Made by a program: the position numbers and the translations under genes. Below are positions 8,466-17,281 of a stretch of 58,329 bases of DNA, piece by piece. A model generated the notes under the pieces. That model made no database searches and was not told the DNA's origin. It saw nothing but the letters and a program-made list of their open reading frames with translations. The DNA comes from an uncultured Acidobacteriota bacterium (lineage in GTDB: Bacteria > Acidobacteriota > Vicinamibacteria > Vicinamibacterales > CAVVIG01), in the NCBI GenBank assembly GCA_902825985.1, contig CADEDC010000034.1, positions 1 through 58,329 of the forward strand, written 5' to 3'. Positions within the stretch are counted from its first letter, which is position 1. Each line of letters begins with the position of its first letter.

Positions 8466-8843
8466 GTGGCGAGATCAGGCATATTCCTGCTGGGTATGGG
8501 CATCGTGCTGGCGCTGGCCGGGCGCCACGCCGGCGCCGGAGCGCGGGTGGCCATGCAGGTCAGTCCCCAACTGACGTACGCCCCGGCCAATCTCTTCGTC
8601 CGGACCACGGTCGACGCGCGCCCCGACAATCGCACCCTCGAAGTCACGGCGGAGTCGGACGACTTCTATCGCAGCAGCCAGATTCCGCTGGCTGGCGAGG
8701 CCGCGCCGCGCGTGTCGTTCTTCCAGTTCCACAGTCTGCCCGCCGGCCAGTACATCGTCACCGCGAGTGTCCTCGGCGTCGACGGCGACGCCCTCGCCCG
8801 CACCGAGGTGAAGGCCCGCGTCATCGGTGCGGGTGAATTGTAG
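8466..8843 (+). CDS. Small secreted protein of unknown function
   Basis: This 125-residue product is not recognised. It has an N-terminal hydrophobic signal (about residues 5-22) and a single beta-rich domain with PQLTYAPANLFVRTTVD and ARVSFFQFHSLPAGQYIVTA. That pattern suggests an Ig-like or carbohydrate-regulatory fold. GTG 8466 is favoured over the ATG at 8382 because it starts at the signal peptide and has a GGGAAGGGGGCGAA purine tract upstream. It diverges from the M28 gene and converges on the Yip1 gene 11 nt away. Confidence 0.6.
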   Translation: MARSGIFLLGMGIVLALAGRHAGAGARVAMQVSPQLTYAPANLFVRTTVDARPDNRTLEVTAESDDFYRSSQIPLAGEAAPRVSFFQFHSLPAGQYIVTASVLGVDGDALARTEVKARVIGAGEL

Positions 8844-8854
8844 CGCCGGCGGCG

Positions 8855-9400
8855 TCACGCCATCCCCAGCAGCATGCCGCCGATGAACAGTGGACCGGTG
8901 ACGAAGGCGAGCGCCACCGACACCACGATCATCACGATCGCGGCGACGACCATGAACGGGATGATCTGATCGCTCGGCGTCCTCATCACCGGTGTCAGGC
9001 CGAGATAGAAGAGGTAGATGTTGTAGACGGTGGCGGCGAAGACCACCAGGCTCCCGACCCACGGGACCAGCAAGGCGATGCCGGCCAGCCAGCCCGGTGT
9101 GCTCGCGTAGGCCACCAGCTTCGCCGCCTGCGTGGTATCGCCGGTCGACGTGAACTTCGGCGCGAGGATCTCGAGGATTTTCGCGGAGATGAACAGCCAG
9201 ATGAGCTGTGCCGCGAACTGCAGCACGGCGACCATCGCCGCACCTCGCAGCAGTGTCACGATCGGGCCGATGGCGGCCAGCGGCATGACATAGCGTACGT
9301 ACAGGCCGGACAGGGTCTCCGGCTCGGCGGCAATGGTCGGCCATTCGGAGCGTGGCGTCGTCAAGATCCCCGTGACCCGCTGCTGCAGTGTCGCGCTCAT
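8855..9400 (-). CDS. Yip1 family integral membrane protein
   Basis: The 181-residue product has about five membrane segments and the N-terminal RVTGILTTPRSEWPTIAAEP signature common to bacterial Yip1-domain proteins. Function is unknown in bacteria; the eukaryotic Yip1 family acts in membrane trafficking. The start has a GGAGG ribosome-binding site. A TAACAT -10 candidate lies at 9449-9454 on the minus strand, overlapping the stop codon of the upstream ABC transporter gene. That gives this gene its own promoter and a leader of about 45 nt, in contrast to the leaderless genes elsewhere. Confidence 0.82.
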   Translation of the reverse strand: MSATLQQRVTGILTTPRSEWPTIAAEPETLSGLYVRYVMPLAAIGPIVTLLRGAAMVAVLQFAAQLIWLFISAKILEILAPKFTSTGDTTQAAKLVAYASTPGWLAGIALLVPWVGSLVVFAATVYNIYLFYLGLTPVMRTPSDQIIPFMVVAAIVMIVVSVALAFVTGPLFIGGMLLGMA

Positions 9401-9451
9401 CGTCGGTCCTCCGCCTGCCGTGTTGCCGTCGGCCCAGGGGGCGCGCGTATG

Positions 9452-11362
9452 TTACAACGCGCTGCTCGTCCTCGGCGCTCGCGGGATCGCGGCCGCTTCC
9501 GGCTCCGGCGTGAAGTCCTCACCGGGGTTGATGAATCGATCGCGCTCGAACTTGTACTGCTTGTCGTACAGCTGCCGGTAGCGCCCGCTCCGGTCGATCA
9601 GCTCCTCGTGCGTACCGCGTTCGACGATCTCGCCATGCTCCAGCACGAGGATCTGATCGGCGCTCCTGATGGTCGACAGACGGTGGGCGATGACGAAGGT
9701 GGTCCGTCCCTGGCGGAGCGACTGCAGGCCGTCCTGAATCATCGCCTCGCTCTCGCTGTCGAGGCTCGACGTCGCTTCGTCCAGGATCAGGATGCGCGGG
9801 TTGGCGAGAATGGCCCGGGCGATGGCGACCCGCTGCCGCTGGCCGCCGGACAGCCGAACGCCCCGCTCGCCGACGACGGTGTCGTAGCCGTCCTCGAAAT
9901 CCTGGATGAACTCGTCGCAGTGGGCGATGCGGCTGACGGCGACGATCTCGTCCCGCGTCGCGTGCGGCCGCGCGTAGGCGATGTTCTCGGCCAGCGTGCC
10001 GTCGAAGAGGAAGTTGTCCTGGAGGACGACGCCGAGATGCTGGCGGTAGTCGCGCAGCTTGATCGCGGTCAGGTCCTGGCCGTCGACGAGGACGCGTCCG
10101 CTCTGCGGCCGGTTGAACGTCATCACCAGCGAGATGAGCGTGCTCTTGCCGGAGCCGCTCGACCCGACCAGGGCGGTCGTCGTGCCGGCCGGCGCCCGGA
10201 AGGAGACGTGCGTCAGTACGGGGACGCCGGCGTTGTACTCGAACGTGACGTCCTGGAATTCGACCTCGCCGTCGACCTCGGGCATCGCGGTTCGCGAGGC
10301 ATCCTCGTCGTCTTCGGTCGCCATGCGGCGGATCTCACGAATCCGATCGAGTCCGGCGAACGCCTCGGAGATTTGCGTCCCGATCGACGCCAGCTGGATG
10401 ACCGGCAGCGCCATCAGCCCGGTGAACATCAGGTAGGCGACGAAGTCGCCCACCGTCATCGTCCCGGCCTGAATCGACGAGCCGCCGACCAGGATCATGA
10501 CGACGCCGATGGCACCGAGCACGAGGGTCGAAAACGCGGTGACCGTCGAGACGCCGGTCAGCGATTGTGCGACGTTGCGGAACAGGCGGTGGGCGCCACG
10601 GGCGAAGACGAGCTCCTCGCGCTTCTCGGCGGTGTACGCCTTGACGATGCGGGCGCCTCCCAACGTCTCGGCCAGCCGGCCGGTGACCTCGGCGTTGATC
10701 TGCCCGCGCTCCCGGAACAGCGGCCGCAGCCGCGCGAAGGCGAACCCCAGGCCGATGCCGAAGGCGCCGAGCACCAGGATCGTCATCGTCGTCAACTTCC
10801 AGTTCAGGTAGAAGAGGACGCCGAGAGACACCAGGGCCGTCAGGATCGACCCGGTCAGCTGCACCAGACCGGTGCCGACGAGGTTCCGGATACCCTCGGC
10901 GTCGGTCATGATGCGTGAGATGAGGATGCCGCTCTTCGTCGAATCGAAGTAGCGGACGGGCAGCCGCATGACGTGCGCTTCCACCTGCTTGCGCATGTCG
11001 GTGATGGCACGCTGCGCCGCCACACCCAGCACCTGCGACAGGGCGAACGACGTGCCCGATTCGACGATGGTCGCGACGCCGGCAGCCATGGCGAGCGTCG
11101 AGAGCAGGTCCCAGCGCTGCTGGCCGACCACGTCGTCCATCAGGAACTTGGATGTCGCCGGCAGCACCAGGCCGGCGGCGCGATTGACCAGCATCAGGCC
11201 GAGGCCGAGGCTCAGACGCCTGCGGTGGGCCCAGATCAAGGCCCGCGCTTCCTCCCAGGCGCCCGCCGTAATCCCCTTCTTGCGGTCCTTGCCCGGGTCT
11301 TCGGCATGCGGACGCAAGCCACGGCTGCGCTCGGCGGTTCCTCCCATTCGGGTGACTCTCAA
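9452..11362 (-). CDS. MsbA-type ABC exporter, fused permease and ATPase
   Basis: This is a 636-residue half-transporter. A six-helix exporter membrane domain (about residues 40-340) precedes a nucleotide-binding domain. The latter has Walker A GSSGSGKST, signature LSGGQRQR, Walker B ILILDEATSS and the switch AHRL. Such proteins work as homodimers that flip lipids, lipid A precursors or drugs across the inner membrane; the substrate here is unknown. The TTG at 11362 was chosen because GGAGG lies 5 nt upstream and a TAATCT box sits at 11377-11382. An ATG at 11347 is possible. The 254 bp up to the next gene (11363-11616) hold this promoter and nothing else I can support. Confidence 0.92.
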   Translation of the reverse strand: MRVTRMGGTAERSRGLRPHAEDPGKDRKKGITAGAWEEARALIWAHRRRLSLGLGLMLVNRAAGLVLPATSKFLMDDVVGQQRWDLLSTLAMAAGVATIVESGTSFALSQVLGVAAQRAITDMRKQVEAHVMRLPVRYFDSTKSGILISRIMTDAEGIRNLVGTGLVQLTGSILTALVSLGVLFYLNWKLTTMTILVLGAFGIGLGFAFARLRPLFRERGQINAEVTGRLAETLGGARIVKAYTAEKREELVFARGAHRLFRNVAQSLTGVSTVTAFSTLVLGAIGVVMILVGGSSIQAGTMTVGDFVAYLMFTGLMALPVIQLASIGTQISEAFAGLDRIREIRRMATEDDEDASRTAMPEVDGEVEFQDVTFEYNAGVPVLTHVSFRAPAGTTTALVGSSGSGKSTLISLVMTFNRPQSGRVLVDGQDLTAIKLRDYRQHLGVVLQDNFLFDGTLAENIAYARPHATRDEIVAVSRIAHCDEFIQDFEDGYDTVVGERGVRLSGGQRQRVAIARAILANPRILILDEATSSLDSESEAMIQDGLQSLRQGRTTFVIAHRLSTIRSADQILVLEHGEIVERGTHEELIDRSGRYRQLYDKQYKFERDRFINPGEDFTPEPEAAAIPRAPRTSSAL

Positions 11363-11616
11363 TCGGCCTCCAGATCAGATTATCCTTCAGCGCCGGCGGA
11401 TCGCCCGGCGCCGAAGCGCGTTTTCTGCACGGCGACGGCATGGCTTCAGACGCGTACGCGCGGCCTTTCGTTCGTCATCGACCGCAGCCGCGGTGCCGGC
11501 CCCCCCAACCGGGTGGGACCGGCTGCCGCCCATGCCAGCTGCACGCCGGACGCCTGCGGCGGTCGCGGCCGCGCCCGGCACACCGGTCGGCTCGGCCGGT
11601 CGCGGCCGTGGCGCGG

Positions 11617-12483
11617 CTAGCGCAGTGCCGCCGGATCGGCGCGCAGCGCGTAGCGCCGGATGGCGATCGCCAGGCCGTCGTCGTCGTGCGATGGAACGAC
11701 CGGAAAGCCACGCTGTTTCATGACCTCGGCGGCATTGCCCATCACGACCGGCCAGCCGGCGAACTCCAGCATCTCGAGGTCGTTGAGGTTGTCGCCGACC
11801 GCCATCACCTGTTCGCGGGGAATGGCGGTCAGGGCGGCGTAGCGGGCCAGCGTCGTCCCCTTCGAGCAGGCGGGACCGTTGATGTCGACGAGGGCGAAGT
11901 CGCGTTCCACGTACTCGGTGATCGCGACCGTGAATTGATCGGCCTCGGGCATCGCCCGCAGGGCGGCGACCAGCTGCCGCATCGGATCGACGCTGCCGTT
12001 GAACATCACCTGGATCGGGTCGTCGTCGAGTGCGTCGCTCAGCGACAGCTGCGTCAGGAATGCCTGGTTGGTGCGGTAATAGCCCCGCCGGTTCGGGTGC
12101 GTCCAGTCCATCCGCTCGAAGACGATCTGGCGGTCGCCGATGCGGTCGAACACGATCGCCACGCTGTCGTCGAACGCGCGCGTGCCGTCGAGAATCGCCC
12201 GGGCGATGTCGCGCGACAGCACGTGGCGGAGCGCCGTGCGGCCGTCGGCGGCGCGCGCCACGGCGCCGTTGTTGACGATGGTCGCGGCCGGGATGCCGAG
12301 GGCGTCGGCGACCGGCTGGGCGAAATGGAGCGCCCGGCCGGTTGCGAGCACGACCGCGACGCCCGCCGTGTGTGCGTCGCGCAGCGCGTCCCGGTGCGCC
12401 GCCGGCAGCTGTCCCGACGAGTTCAGCAGCGTCCCGTCGATATCGACGGCCAGCAGCCGCACGGCGCCGGTCGGCCGCGGCAT
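11617..12483 (-). CDS. Cof-type HAD-superfamily phosphatase
   Basis: The 288-residue product has the HAD nucleophile motif DIDGT at 14-18, a C2B-type cap domain, and the C-terminal GDNLNDLEML acidic motif. Cof-type enzymes dephosphorylate sugar phosphates and other small phosphorylated metabolites in the cytosol; the true substrate cannot be read from sequence. ATG 12483 lies 2 nt past the stop of the WYL regulator, so the two are an operon. A longer in-frame extension to 12627 overlaps the regulator and is Arg-rich, so it was rejected. Confidence 0.88.
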   Translation of the reverse strand: MPRPTGAVRLLAVDIDGTLLNSSGQLPAAHRDALRDAHTAGVAVVLATGRALHFAQPVADALGIPAATIVNNGAVARAADGRTALRHVLSRDIARAILDGTRAFDDSVAIVFDRIGDRQIVFERMDWTHPNRRGYYRTNQAFLTQLSLSDALDDDPIQVMFNGSVDPMRQLVAALRAMPEADQFTVAITEYVERDFALVDINGPACSKGTTLARYAALTAIPREQVMAVGDNLNDLEMLEFAGWPVVMGNAAEVMKQRGFPVVPSHDDDGLAIAIRRYALRADPAALR

Positions 12484-12485
12484 GC

Positions 12486-13490
12486 CTAGGCGTCCCGCGT
12501 CGCGGCGTAGCGCGCCGCCGCCGTTTCGTGTTCGCGGGCGAGCTCGGCGGCCAGCGCCGGCGGCGCCGTCGCGCGGGCGGCCGCGCCGAAGCCCAGAATC
12601 CAGCTGCGCAGGGCGCGGTCGACGCACACGTCCAGGGTGACCTCGATCGAGCCGTCGGCCCGCTCCTCGACCTGTTGCGACGGGTGCCAGTCGCGCGTCC
12701 GCACGTAGCGGGCCACCGTCGCGTCGAAGGCGATTCGCACGGTCTCCGGCGGGCCGGAATGGACGCCGAGCGAGTGGGGAAACGCCGCGTCCGGCAGATC
12801 GCCCGGAGGCGTGAAGCGCTCCTCGAGCAACGACATCTGCTCGATGCGCTCGAGCGCGAACGTCCGGACCTCCTGATACTCGGGCACGAACGCCAGCAGG
12901 TAGATGGCGCCCTGCGCGTACGCCAGTCGATACGGGTGCACCAGGTAGCGTTTCGTCCGATCGCTCGCCGACGAGTGGTAGGTCAGGTGCGCCTGACGAT
13001 GTTGCAGCGTGGCGTCGAGGGCCCGTGCGACGATCGGCGGCCCGGCCGACCCATCCGATGCCCGGCCGGGGTCAGCCTTCATGGCGATGACCCGCGGCAG
13101 CTGGTCGAGGAACTGCTGCATGTGCGGCGTCAGGACCGCCCCGAGCTTGTCGAACGCCGATTCCAGATCGGCGCGGAACGGTGTGCCGGCCAGCGACTCG
13201 AGCAGCGTCCGGCTGAAGTGCAGCGCGCACAGTTCGGCGACGGTCAGGCCGGTGCCCAGTCCGCGGAAGGCCTGGCCGTTCAGGCGCCAGCGCGTGCGCC
13301 CGTCGTCGTGCGAGCGATCGTCGTAGATGGGGAAGCCGGCCTCCTCGAGTGCCTGCAGGTCGCGCCGGATGGTCCGCGTCGTGACGCCCGCCTGCGCCGC
13401 CAGACCGTCGATGGTCACGCCGGCCGCCCGCGCCTGCTCGATGTCGCGGAGGATATTCCACTGGCGGATGACTTCAGCGTTCCGACCCAC
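12486..13490 (-). CDS. WYL-domain transcriptional regulator
   Basis: The 334-residue protein has an N-terminal HTH_11 domain (GVTIDGLAAQAGVTTRTIRRDL, residues ~24-45). A WYL domain follows (YLVHPYRLAYAQGAIYLLAF), then a C-terminal WCX extension. WYL regulators sense nucleic acids or nucleotides, and the E. coli relatives include YafY-like proteins. GTG 13490 was chosen because HTH homologues start just before it and TACAAT at 13498-13503 lies 7 nt upstream, the leaderless geometry seen across this window. The HAD phosphatase follows after 2 nt. Confidence 0.85.
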   Translation of the reverse strand: MGRNAEVIRQWNILRDIEQARAAGVTIDGLAAQAGVTTRTIRRDLQALEEAGFPIYDDRSHDDGRTRWRLNGQAFRGLGTGLTVAELCALHFSRTLLESLAGTPFRADLESAFDKLGAVLTPHMQQFLDQLPRVIAMKADPGRASDGSAGPPIVARALDATLQHRQAHLTYHSSASDRTKRYLVHPYRLAYAQGAIYLLAFVPEYQEVRTFALERIEQMSLLEERFTPPGDLPDAAFPHSLGVHSGPPETVRIAFDATVARYVRTRDWHPSQQVEERADGSIEVTLDVCVDRALRSWILGFGAAARATAPPALAAELAREHETAAARYAATRDA

Positions 13491-13651
13491 GGGGGGAATT
13501 GTACCGCGGCGGCGGGCGGCGGGCTGGCGCGCAACCGCAGACCGCCGGCGGTGCCGGTGCCCGTCCGTGCCAGCCACGCGAGTCGAGAGATCGCCGCATC
13601 CCGCGGCGTATCCCTCGCTCGTTCCGATCGCGCCCGGTATATCCGGACGCG

Positions 13652-14674
13652 TCAGTCCATCGAGATGCGCCGGAGCAGGTCGAAATCCGACAGCATCTTC
13701 CCGGCGCCGAGCACCACCGACGACAGCGGGTCCTCGGCGACCTGGACCGGCAGGCCGGTCTCGTCGCGGAGACGCTTGTCGAGGTTCTTCAACAGGGCGC
13801 CGCCGCCGGTCATGATGATGCCGCGGTCGTAGATGTCGGCCGACAGCTCCGGCGGAATCCGTTCGAGCGCATCGTGCACCGCCTGGACGATCGCGCGGAC
13901 CGGCTCGCTCAGGGCCCGGCGGATCTCCTCGTCGCCGATCGTGATGGTCTTCGGCACGCCCTCGCTGAGGTGGCGCCCCTTCACTTCCATCGTGATGGTC
14001 TGCTCGAGCGGGGAGGCCGAGCCCACCTCAATCTTGATCTGTTCGGCCGTGCGCTCACCGATCAGCAGATTGTGCGCCTTCCGCACGTGCTGGATGATCG
14101 CATCGTCGAGTTCGTTGCCGGCGATGCGCACCGAGCGGCCGTAGACGACCCCGGCGAGCGAGATGACCGCGATGTCGGTCGTGCCGCCGCCGATGTCGAC
14201 GACCATGTTGCCGGCGGCATCGGTAATCGGCATGCCGGCGCCGATGGCCGCCGCCATCGCCTCGTCGATGAGATGCACCTCACTGGCCTTGGCACGCATC
14301 GCGCTGTCCTTGACGGCGCGCCGTTCCACCTGGGTGATCTCGGAGGGCACGCCGATGACGACGCGCGGGCGAAGCCAGCCGCTGCGCTTGTGGGCCTTGC
14401 GGATGAAATGCGTGAGCATGCGCTCGGCCGCGTCGAAGTCCGCGATGACCCCGTCGCGCATCGGCTTGATGGCCGTGATGTTGCCGGGGGTGCGGCCGAG
14501 CATTTCCTTGGCCTCGGTGCCGACCGCCTCGATGCGGCCGTTGACCTTGTTCAAGGCGACGATGGAGGGCTCGCTGACGACGATGCCGCGGCCACGCGCG
14601 AAGACGCACGTATTGGCCGTACCCAGATCGATGGCGAGGTCGTGGGAGAACCGCGAGAGCAACGCTGAAACCAA
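13652..14674 (-). CDS. mreB: Rod-shape actin homologue MreB
   Basis: This is a filament-forming actin-like ATPase that directs lateral cell-wall synthesis under the inner membrane. The product is 340 residues, the normal MreB length. Nucleotide-binding segments AIDLGTANT, DIGGGTTDIAV and MTGGGALLKNL are all present. The TTG at 14674 gives the usual short N-terminus (MVSALLSRFSHDLAIDLG) and has a purine-rich GAAGGGGCG upstream; the ATG at 14740 would add 22 atypical residues. mreC, mreD and rodA are not adjacent here, so this may be a stand-alone copy. Confidence 0.93.
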   Translation of the reverse strand: MVSALLSRFSHDLAIDLGTANTCVFARGRGIVVSEPSIVALNKVNGRIEAVGTEAKEMLGRTPGNITAIKPMRDGVIADFDAAERMLTHFIRKAHKRSGWLRPRVVIGVPSEITQVERRAVKDSAMRAKASEVHLIDEAMAAAIGAGMPITDAAGNMVVDIGGGTTDIAVISLAGVVYGRSVRIAGNELDDAIIQHVRKAHNLLIGERTAEQIKIEVGSASPLEQTITMEVKGRHLSEGVPKTITIGDEEIRRALSEPVRAIVQAVHDALERIPPELSADIYDRGIIMTGGGALLKNLDKRLRDETGLPVQVAEDPLSSVVLGAGKMLSDFDLLRRISMD

Positions 14675-14823
14675 CGGGGACGCCCCTTCTTCGAGTGCTG
14701 ACCTGTGGTGAAGCGCTCGGCACTGTGTCCGTGCCGGCACGCTGTCGGGTTACAAATCTGGTGCCGCGCGGAAAATAAGGAGATCCTGCCGATCGGCCCT
14801 CGCGGCATGTACCAAAATTCGAA

Positions 14824-14847
14824 TCGACTTACATCTCTGTAAGTCGA
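14824..14847. promoter_or_regulatory. Inverted repeat in the mreB/TauE divergent intergenic region
   Basis: TCGACTTAC at 14824-14832 and GTAAGTCGA at 14839-14847 form a perfect 9-bp inverted repeat around ATCTCT. It is AT-richer than its surroundings and lies between two divergent genes, so an operator is more likely than a terminator. There is no flanking T tract. Confidence 0.45.
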
Positions 14848-14897
14848 ATGGCGTGCAGCAGGGAGCGGGCACGCGCGCGTTGGTATCATCGCGTGAC

Positions 14898-15671
14898 GTG
14901 ACCGAGACGCTGACCGTCTTCCTGTTCTTCACGGCACTGCTCGCCGGCGCGCTCAACGCCGTGGCGGGAGGCGGCTCGTTTCTCACGTTGCCGGCGCTGA
15001 TTTACGTTGGCGTGCCACCGGTCATGGCCAATGCCACCTCGGCCGTGGCATTGTGGCCGGCCTCGATGTCCACGGCGTGGGCCTATCGCCGGGAATTTGC
15101 GCCGGCCGGGCGGTGGCTGGCGGTCCTGAGTGCCGTCAGCGTGGTGGGCGGCCTGTGCGGCGCGCTGCTGCTGGTGCGGACGTCGGACACCAGCTTCCTG
15201 CGCCTGCTGCCGTGGCTGATGCTGGTGGCCTCCGCCACGTTCACGTTCGGCGGCTACCTGACGGTGTACGTGCGCGGTCAGAGCGCGGTCTTCGCCGCCT
15301 CGCCCGACGACCGCCCGACCGGCTGGACGCTGCTGCTGCAGCTGGTGATTGCCGTCTACGGCGGCTATTTCGGCGGTGGCATGGGGATCATGATGCTGGC
15401 GGTCTTCGCGGTGACCGGCATGACCGACATGCACGCGATGAACGGGCTCAAGGCGCTGCTCGCGGTCGCCATCAACGGCATCGCCGTCATCGAGTTCGTT
15501 CGCACCGGCGCCATTGCGTGGTCTCCGGCCGTGGTGATGATCGCCGGTGGAATGATCGGCGGCTACGCCGGTGCGGCGCTGGCGCGGCGGCTGCACGGCT
15601 ACCAGGTCCGCTGGTTCGTCATCGTGGTGGCCTGGACGATGACGGTGTATTTCTTCGCGCGGCCGGCCTGA
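14898..15671 (+). CDS. TauE/SafE family membrane transporter
   Basis: The 257-residue protein has about eight membrane segments. It carries the family signatures GALNAVAGGGSFLTLPALI near the N-terminus and YGGYFGGGMGIMML in the second repeat. Members export sulfite or organosulfonates or carry related anions; the substrate here is unknown. GTG 14898 is chosen because TATCAT at 14884-14889 lies 8 nt upstream and because the extra 15 residues from an ATG at 14853 run through the intergenic operator region. Confidence 0.85.
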   Translation: MTETLTVFLFFTALLAGALNAVAGGGSFLTLPALIYVGVPPVMANATSAVALWPASMSTAWAYRREFAPAGRWLAVLSAVSVVGGLCGALLLVRTSDTSFLRLLPWLMLVASATFTFGGYLTVYVRGQSAVFAASPDDRPTGWTLLLQLVIAVYGGYFGGGMGIMMLAVFAVTGMTDMHAMNGLKALLAVAINGIAVIEFVRTGAIAWSPAVVMIAGGMIGGYAGAALARRLHGYQVRWFVIVVAWTMTVYFFARPA

Positions 15672-15820
15672 CGGTCACGAGCGGCGCGCCTGGCCCGGTC
15701 GTCCGGGCAGCCGCAGGACGCCTGGTTCTGCCCGTCGTCGCGCCGCTCGTCCCTTACCTGCCGCCGGTATGCCTCGTCGTCGACGAACCACGAGCGGATC
15801 TCGTCGGCGCCGCGGGCCAT
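15599..15820 (-). CDS. Possible small charged protein with SWF-DDEA motif
   Basis: The 73-residue open frame has an N-terminal RSWFVDDEAYRRQVRDER stretch. It resembles the short SWFGD-type motif seen in some bacterial stress proteins, as I remember it. A Cys-rich CGCPDD follows, then Arg/Ala-rich sequence. Its last ~24 codons overlap the 3' end of the TauE gene on the other strand, which weakens the case. No clear ribosome-binding site is visible. It could be spurious in this GC-rich DNA. Confidence 0.3.
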   Translation of the reverse strand: MARGADEIRSWFVDDEAYRRQVRDERRDDGQNQASCGCPDDRARRAARDRQAGRAKKYTVIVQATTMTNQRTW

Positions 15821-15889
15821 TGGACGCCGCTCGGAGGGGCGGCGGTCGTCGAGAGGTCGGTCCGTTTATCACGCATGACCTCAAGAATC

Positions 15890-15918
15890 AATATATGGAT
15901 ATATTCTCCTGTATGGAG
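15890..15918. promoter_or_regulatory. AT-rich inverted repeats upstream of the YfaP-like gene
   Basis: The 357 bp between 15672 and 16028 hold little beyond the weak minus-strand frame above and this site. AATATAT (15890-15896), GG, ATATATT (15899-15905) is a perfect palindrome. It is followed at once by CTCC (15906-15909) and GGAG (15915-15918) around TGTAT. Such an AT-rich block is conspicuous in this background and is a candidate promoter or operator for the downstream gene. Confidence 0.4.
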
Positions 15919-16028
15919 GACCTTTAGCGCACTCTATGGTGACCTTTGACAGGCTCGTAGCCCGGCTGTAATCTGCCGCTGCCGTGCTCGCGTATCGAAC
16001 TCCGCGAGACGTTGCAGAGGGCATACAG

Positions 16029-16889
16029 ATGAGCAGCAAGACTCCCCCCAAGCACCCGTCCCGTCGCGCCGCCATGAAGGCGGCTCTGAAGGCTGGCGCG
16101 TATGTCGCGCCGGTCGTCATCGCAGCGAATCTCCCGACGACCGTCAACGCGCAGGTCAGCGGACCGACCGGCACTCTCACGGGCACGGTTACCAATGCCC
16201 AGAACGGACAGCCGATCGCCGGGGCTGTCGTCACCGTCGGCACGCGCACCGCGACGACGAATGCCTCCGGGCAATACACCCTGACGCTGGTGCCCGCCGG
16301 CACCCGCACCGTGACCACCACGGCGACCGGCTTCACCACCCGCACGGACTCGACCAGCGTTGTCGCCGGCACGTCCAGCGCGTTCAACACCTCGCTGGTT
16401 CCGGCGTCGTTCCTGACGACCGGTATTGCCATCGTGCTGAACTGGGGCGCGACGCCGAGCGATCTGGATTCGCATCTCGTCGGCCCCAACAACGCCGGCG
16501 GCCGGTTCCATTGCTACTACGCGGCCCGCAACCCGGTCAGCTTCGTGGCGCTCGATGTCGACGATGTCAGCGCCTTCGGGCCCGAGACGATCACCATCGG
16601 CCAGGTGGCTGGTGCGTTCGTCCCTGGCACCTACAACTACTACGTGCACAACTACAGCGGCTCGCCGGCGTTCAACAGCTCGAACGCAGTGGTGACCGTG
16701 TTCTCGCGCGGCGCCCAGGTCGGGCAGTTCCCGGTCAGCGGCGCAACCGGCACCGCCTCGTTGCGCTACTGGTCGGTGTTCACCCTCGTGCTGACGGCCG
16801 CCGGTGGCGCGACGGTGACGCCGGCGCAGCAGTTCACGTCGACGCCGGCGACCCGCGGCGTCGAGGATCCGCTGCCGCCGAAGGCCTAG
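16029..16889 (+). CDS. Secreted protein with carboxypeptidase-regulatory-like and YfaP/DUF2135-like domains
   Basis: The 286-residue product opens with SRRAAMKAALKAGAYVAPVV, an Arg-Arg plus YVAPVV export leader, and cleavage is likely after VNAQ (residue 42). Residues 47-125 form a carboxypeptidase-regulatory-like beta domain (GTVTNAQNGQPIAGAVVTV). Residues 132-265 resemble the DUF2135/YfaP family: LNWGATPSDLDSHLVGP, a FHCYY segment, and a GTYNYYVHNYSG segment near residue 215. This is probably an extracellular or surface binding protein. PqqD-like and HPr-kinase-like genes follow on the same strand, so it may be their client. The domain assignment is by recognition, not search. Confidence 0.7.
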   Translation: MSSKTPPKHPSRRAAMKAALKAGAYVAPVVIAANLPTTVNAQVSGPTGTLTGTVTNAQNGQPIAGAVVTVGTRTATTNASGQYTLTLVPAGTRTVTTTATGFTTRTDSTSVVAGTSSAFNTSLVPASFLTTGIAIVLNWGATPSDLDSHLVGPNNAGGRFHCYYAARNPVSFVALDVDDVSAFGPETITIGQVAGAFVPGTYNYYVHNYSGSPAFNSSNAVVTVFSRGAQVGQFPVSGATGTASLRYWSVFTLVLTAAGGATVTPAQQFTSTPATRGVEDPLPPKA

Positions 16890-16978
16890 TGCAGCCGGCC
16901 GGGTCGTCCCGGCCGCATCCCACTCGCGGTGGCTGCCGCTCGATGGCGGCCACCGCGGTATGCTGGTGGACAACGCCC

Positions 16979-17281
16979 GTGCTCGCCGCCCCTGTCCCGA
17001 CACCGCGACCGGCACGCGATCCGCGTGTCCTCGACGAACTGCTGACCGACGGCAGCATGATCCTGTTTCACACGGCCAGCCGCGTCCTGATGACGCTGAA
17101 CCCCACGGCGGCGCTCGTCTGGGACTCCTGCGACGGTGAGCACGACGAACCGGCGATCGTCGCCACGTTGGAATCGCTGTTTCCGCAGGCCGGGTCCCTC
17201 ACCGCCGACGTACGGGCCATCCTGAGTGATCTCCGCTCGCGCGGCATGCTGCGCGTGGATGCGATCCCCGCTGGTGACTGA
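16979..17281 (+). CDS. PqqD-like small protein (RiPP recognition element fold)
   Basis: The 100-residue product has the PqqD pattern: RVLDELLTDGSMILFHTAS, then LNPTAALVWDSCDG, then a C-terminal helix ending in a LRSRGML-type segment. PqqD-like proteins bind leader peptides and present them to modifying enzymes, and stand-alone copies often sit beside HPr-kinase-like and nucleotidyltransferase genes. GTG 16979 gives the usual length; ATG 16943 is an alternative that adds 12 residues. Its last 8 nt overlap the start of the kinase-like gene, indicating translational coupling. Confidence 0.75.
   Translation: MLAAPVPTPRPARDPRVLDELLTDGSMILFHTASRVLMTLNPTAALVWDSCDGEHDEPAIVATLESLFPQAGSLTADVRAILSDLRSRGMLRVDAIPAGD

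Noticed and set aside
8855..9400. Leaderless start for the Yip1 gene
   Set aside because: It has a clear GGAGG ribosome-binding site and a -10 candidate about 50 nt upstream, so it has a normal leader.
9449..10918. 489-residue plus-strand frame opposite the ABC exporter
   Set aside because: Antisense shadow; the ABC gene has all transporter motifs in its own frame.
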